Assembly (NCBI GenBank): GCA_963799395.1
Contig: CAWCWZ010000013.1
Span: 1 to 64,000, forward strand
Reading direction: 5' to 3'
Length of the DNA stretch: 64,000 bases
Origin: Bog-752 sp963799395
GTDB taxonomy: Bacteria > Actinomycetota > Thermoleophilia > UBA2241
Positions 63,978 to 64,000 of the stretch are shown here, one piece after another. The notes under the pieces were generated by a model. That model worked only from the letters and a program-made list of their open reading frames with translations. It was not told where the DNA came from and made no database searches. The number at the start of each line of letters is the position of its first letter. The first letter of the stretch is position 1. The translations under genes and the position numbers were made by a program.

Positions 63978-64000
63978 GGGCGCCCCATCATGGTCCTCGC
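63974..64000 (-). CDS. 3' end of an upstream gene, possibly pylB
   Basis: Eight codons (ARTMMGRP) and a TGA overlap the pylC GTG by four bases (GTGA), the usual sign of an operon. pylB normally precedes pylC, so this is probably its end, but the sequence is too short to identify. Confidence 0.3.
   Translation of the reverse strand, partial: ARTMMGRP

Noticed and set aside
61940..64000. tRNA-Pyl, pylS or methylamine methyltransferase genes
   Set aside because: I looked on both strands of the whole window and found no cloverleaf with a CUA anticodon and no matching proteins; they may lie beyond 64,000.
1..64000. rRNA or tRNA genes
   Set aside because: No conserved T-loop or rRNA segments were recognised by eye; a covariance search could still find one.

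Overview
The window is high-GC, mostly actinobacterial-looking DNA. Evidence for this includes an HrdB-like principal sigma factor plus a paralogue, a SpoIIE/RsbW/STAS-type switch, and frequent GTG starts. A Thermoleophilia-like lineage is my guess and is not proven. The first ~345 bases are different: on the minus strand they encode the signal peptide and first domain of an Acidobacteriota-style TonB-dependent receptor. They join abruptly to a SpoIIE phosphatase fragment, so the left end is probably an assembly chimera. Many genes carry single-base indels, mostly in G/C runs. I treat most of these as sequencing errors and annotate across them.

Layout. 0.3-7.3 kb: partner-switch module (SpoIIE, RsbW-like kinase, STAS), peroxiredoxin, a stand-alone nucleotidyltransferase, and a remarkable amino-acid permease fused to GAF-GAF-histidine kinase followed by its NarL-type response regulator. 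7.3-21.3 kb: a catabolic region with two more APC permeases, a flavin enzyme pair (FAD oxidoreductase and old-yellow-enzyme type), class III aminotransferase, SDR, aldehyde dehydrogenase, a LacI-type repressor, and a KDPG aldolase-KDG kinase fusion. LacI-type operators lie at 15.8 and 21.26 kb. 21.4-36.8 kb: mixed genes including a Fic-nucleotidyltransferase fusion, glyA, MFS/MarR, acid phosphatase, 2H phosphoesterase, diguanylate cyclase, principal sigma factor and a PIG-V-like glycosyltransferase. 37-43.5 kb: a protein of thirteen exact 40-residue TPR-like repeats, grpE, a truncated dnaJ, an esterase and a CapA protein. 43.5-49.4 kb: ABC exporter with TetR regulator, APS/PAPS reductase and sulfite-type exporter. 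49.6-51.0 kb: a transposase remnant and a complete IS630-family element. 51.5-56.7 kb: a histidine operon (hisI-G-C-B-H-F-A) behind a His-rich leader peptide and attenuator. 57-60.6 kb: an APC permease, a tandem-duplicated rifampin ADP-ribosyltransferase, a MreB fragment and small genes. 60.7-64.0 kb: a second RpoD-type sigma factor downstream of pylC-pylD, the pyrrolysine biosynthesis genes. pylB is probably cut by the window edge.

The most interesting theme is pyrrolysine. pylC and pylD are clearly recognisable. The APC permease gene at 14.25-12.76 kb has a single in-frame amber codon exactly where its paralogue in this window has Tyr, and the coding sequence continues conserved beyond it. 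About twenty other genes here appear to end with TAG, so amber decoding, if real, must coexist with ordinary amber termination. No pylS, pylT or methylamine methyltransferase gene is visible in the window.
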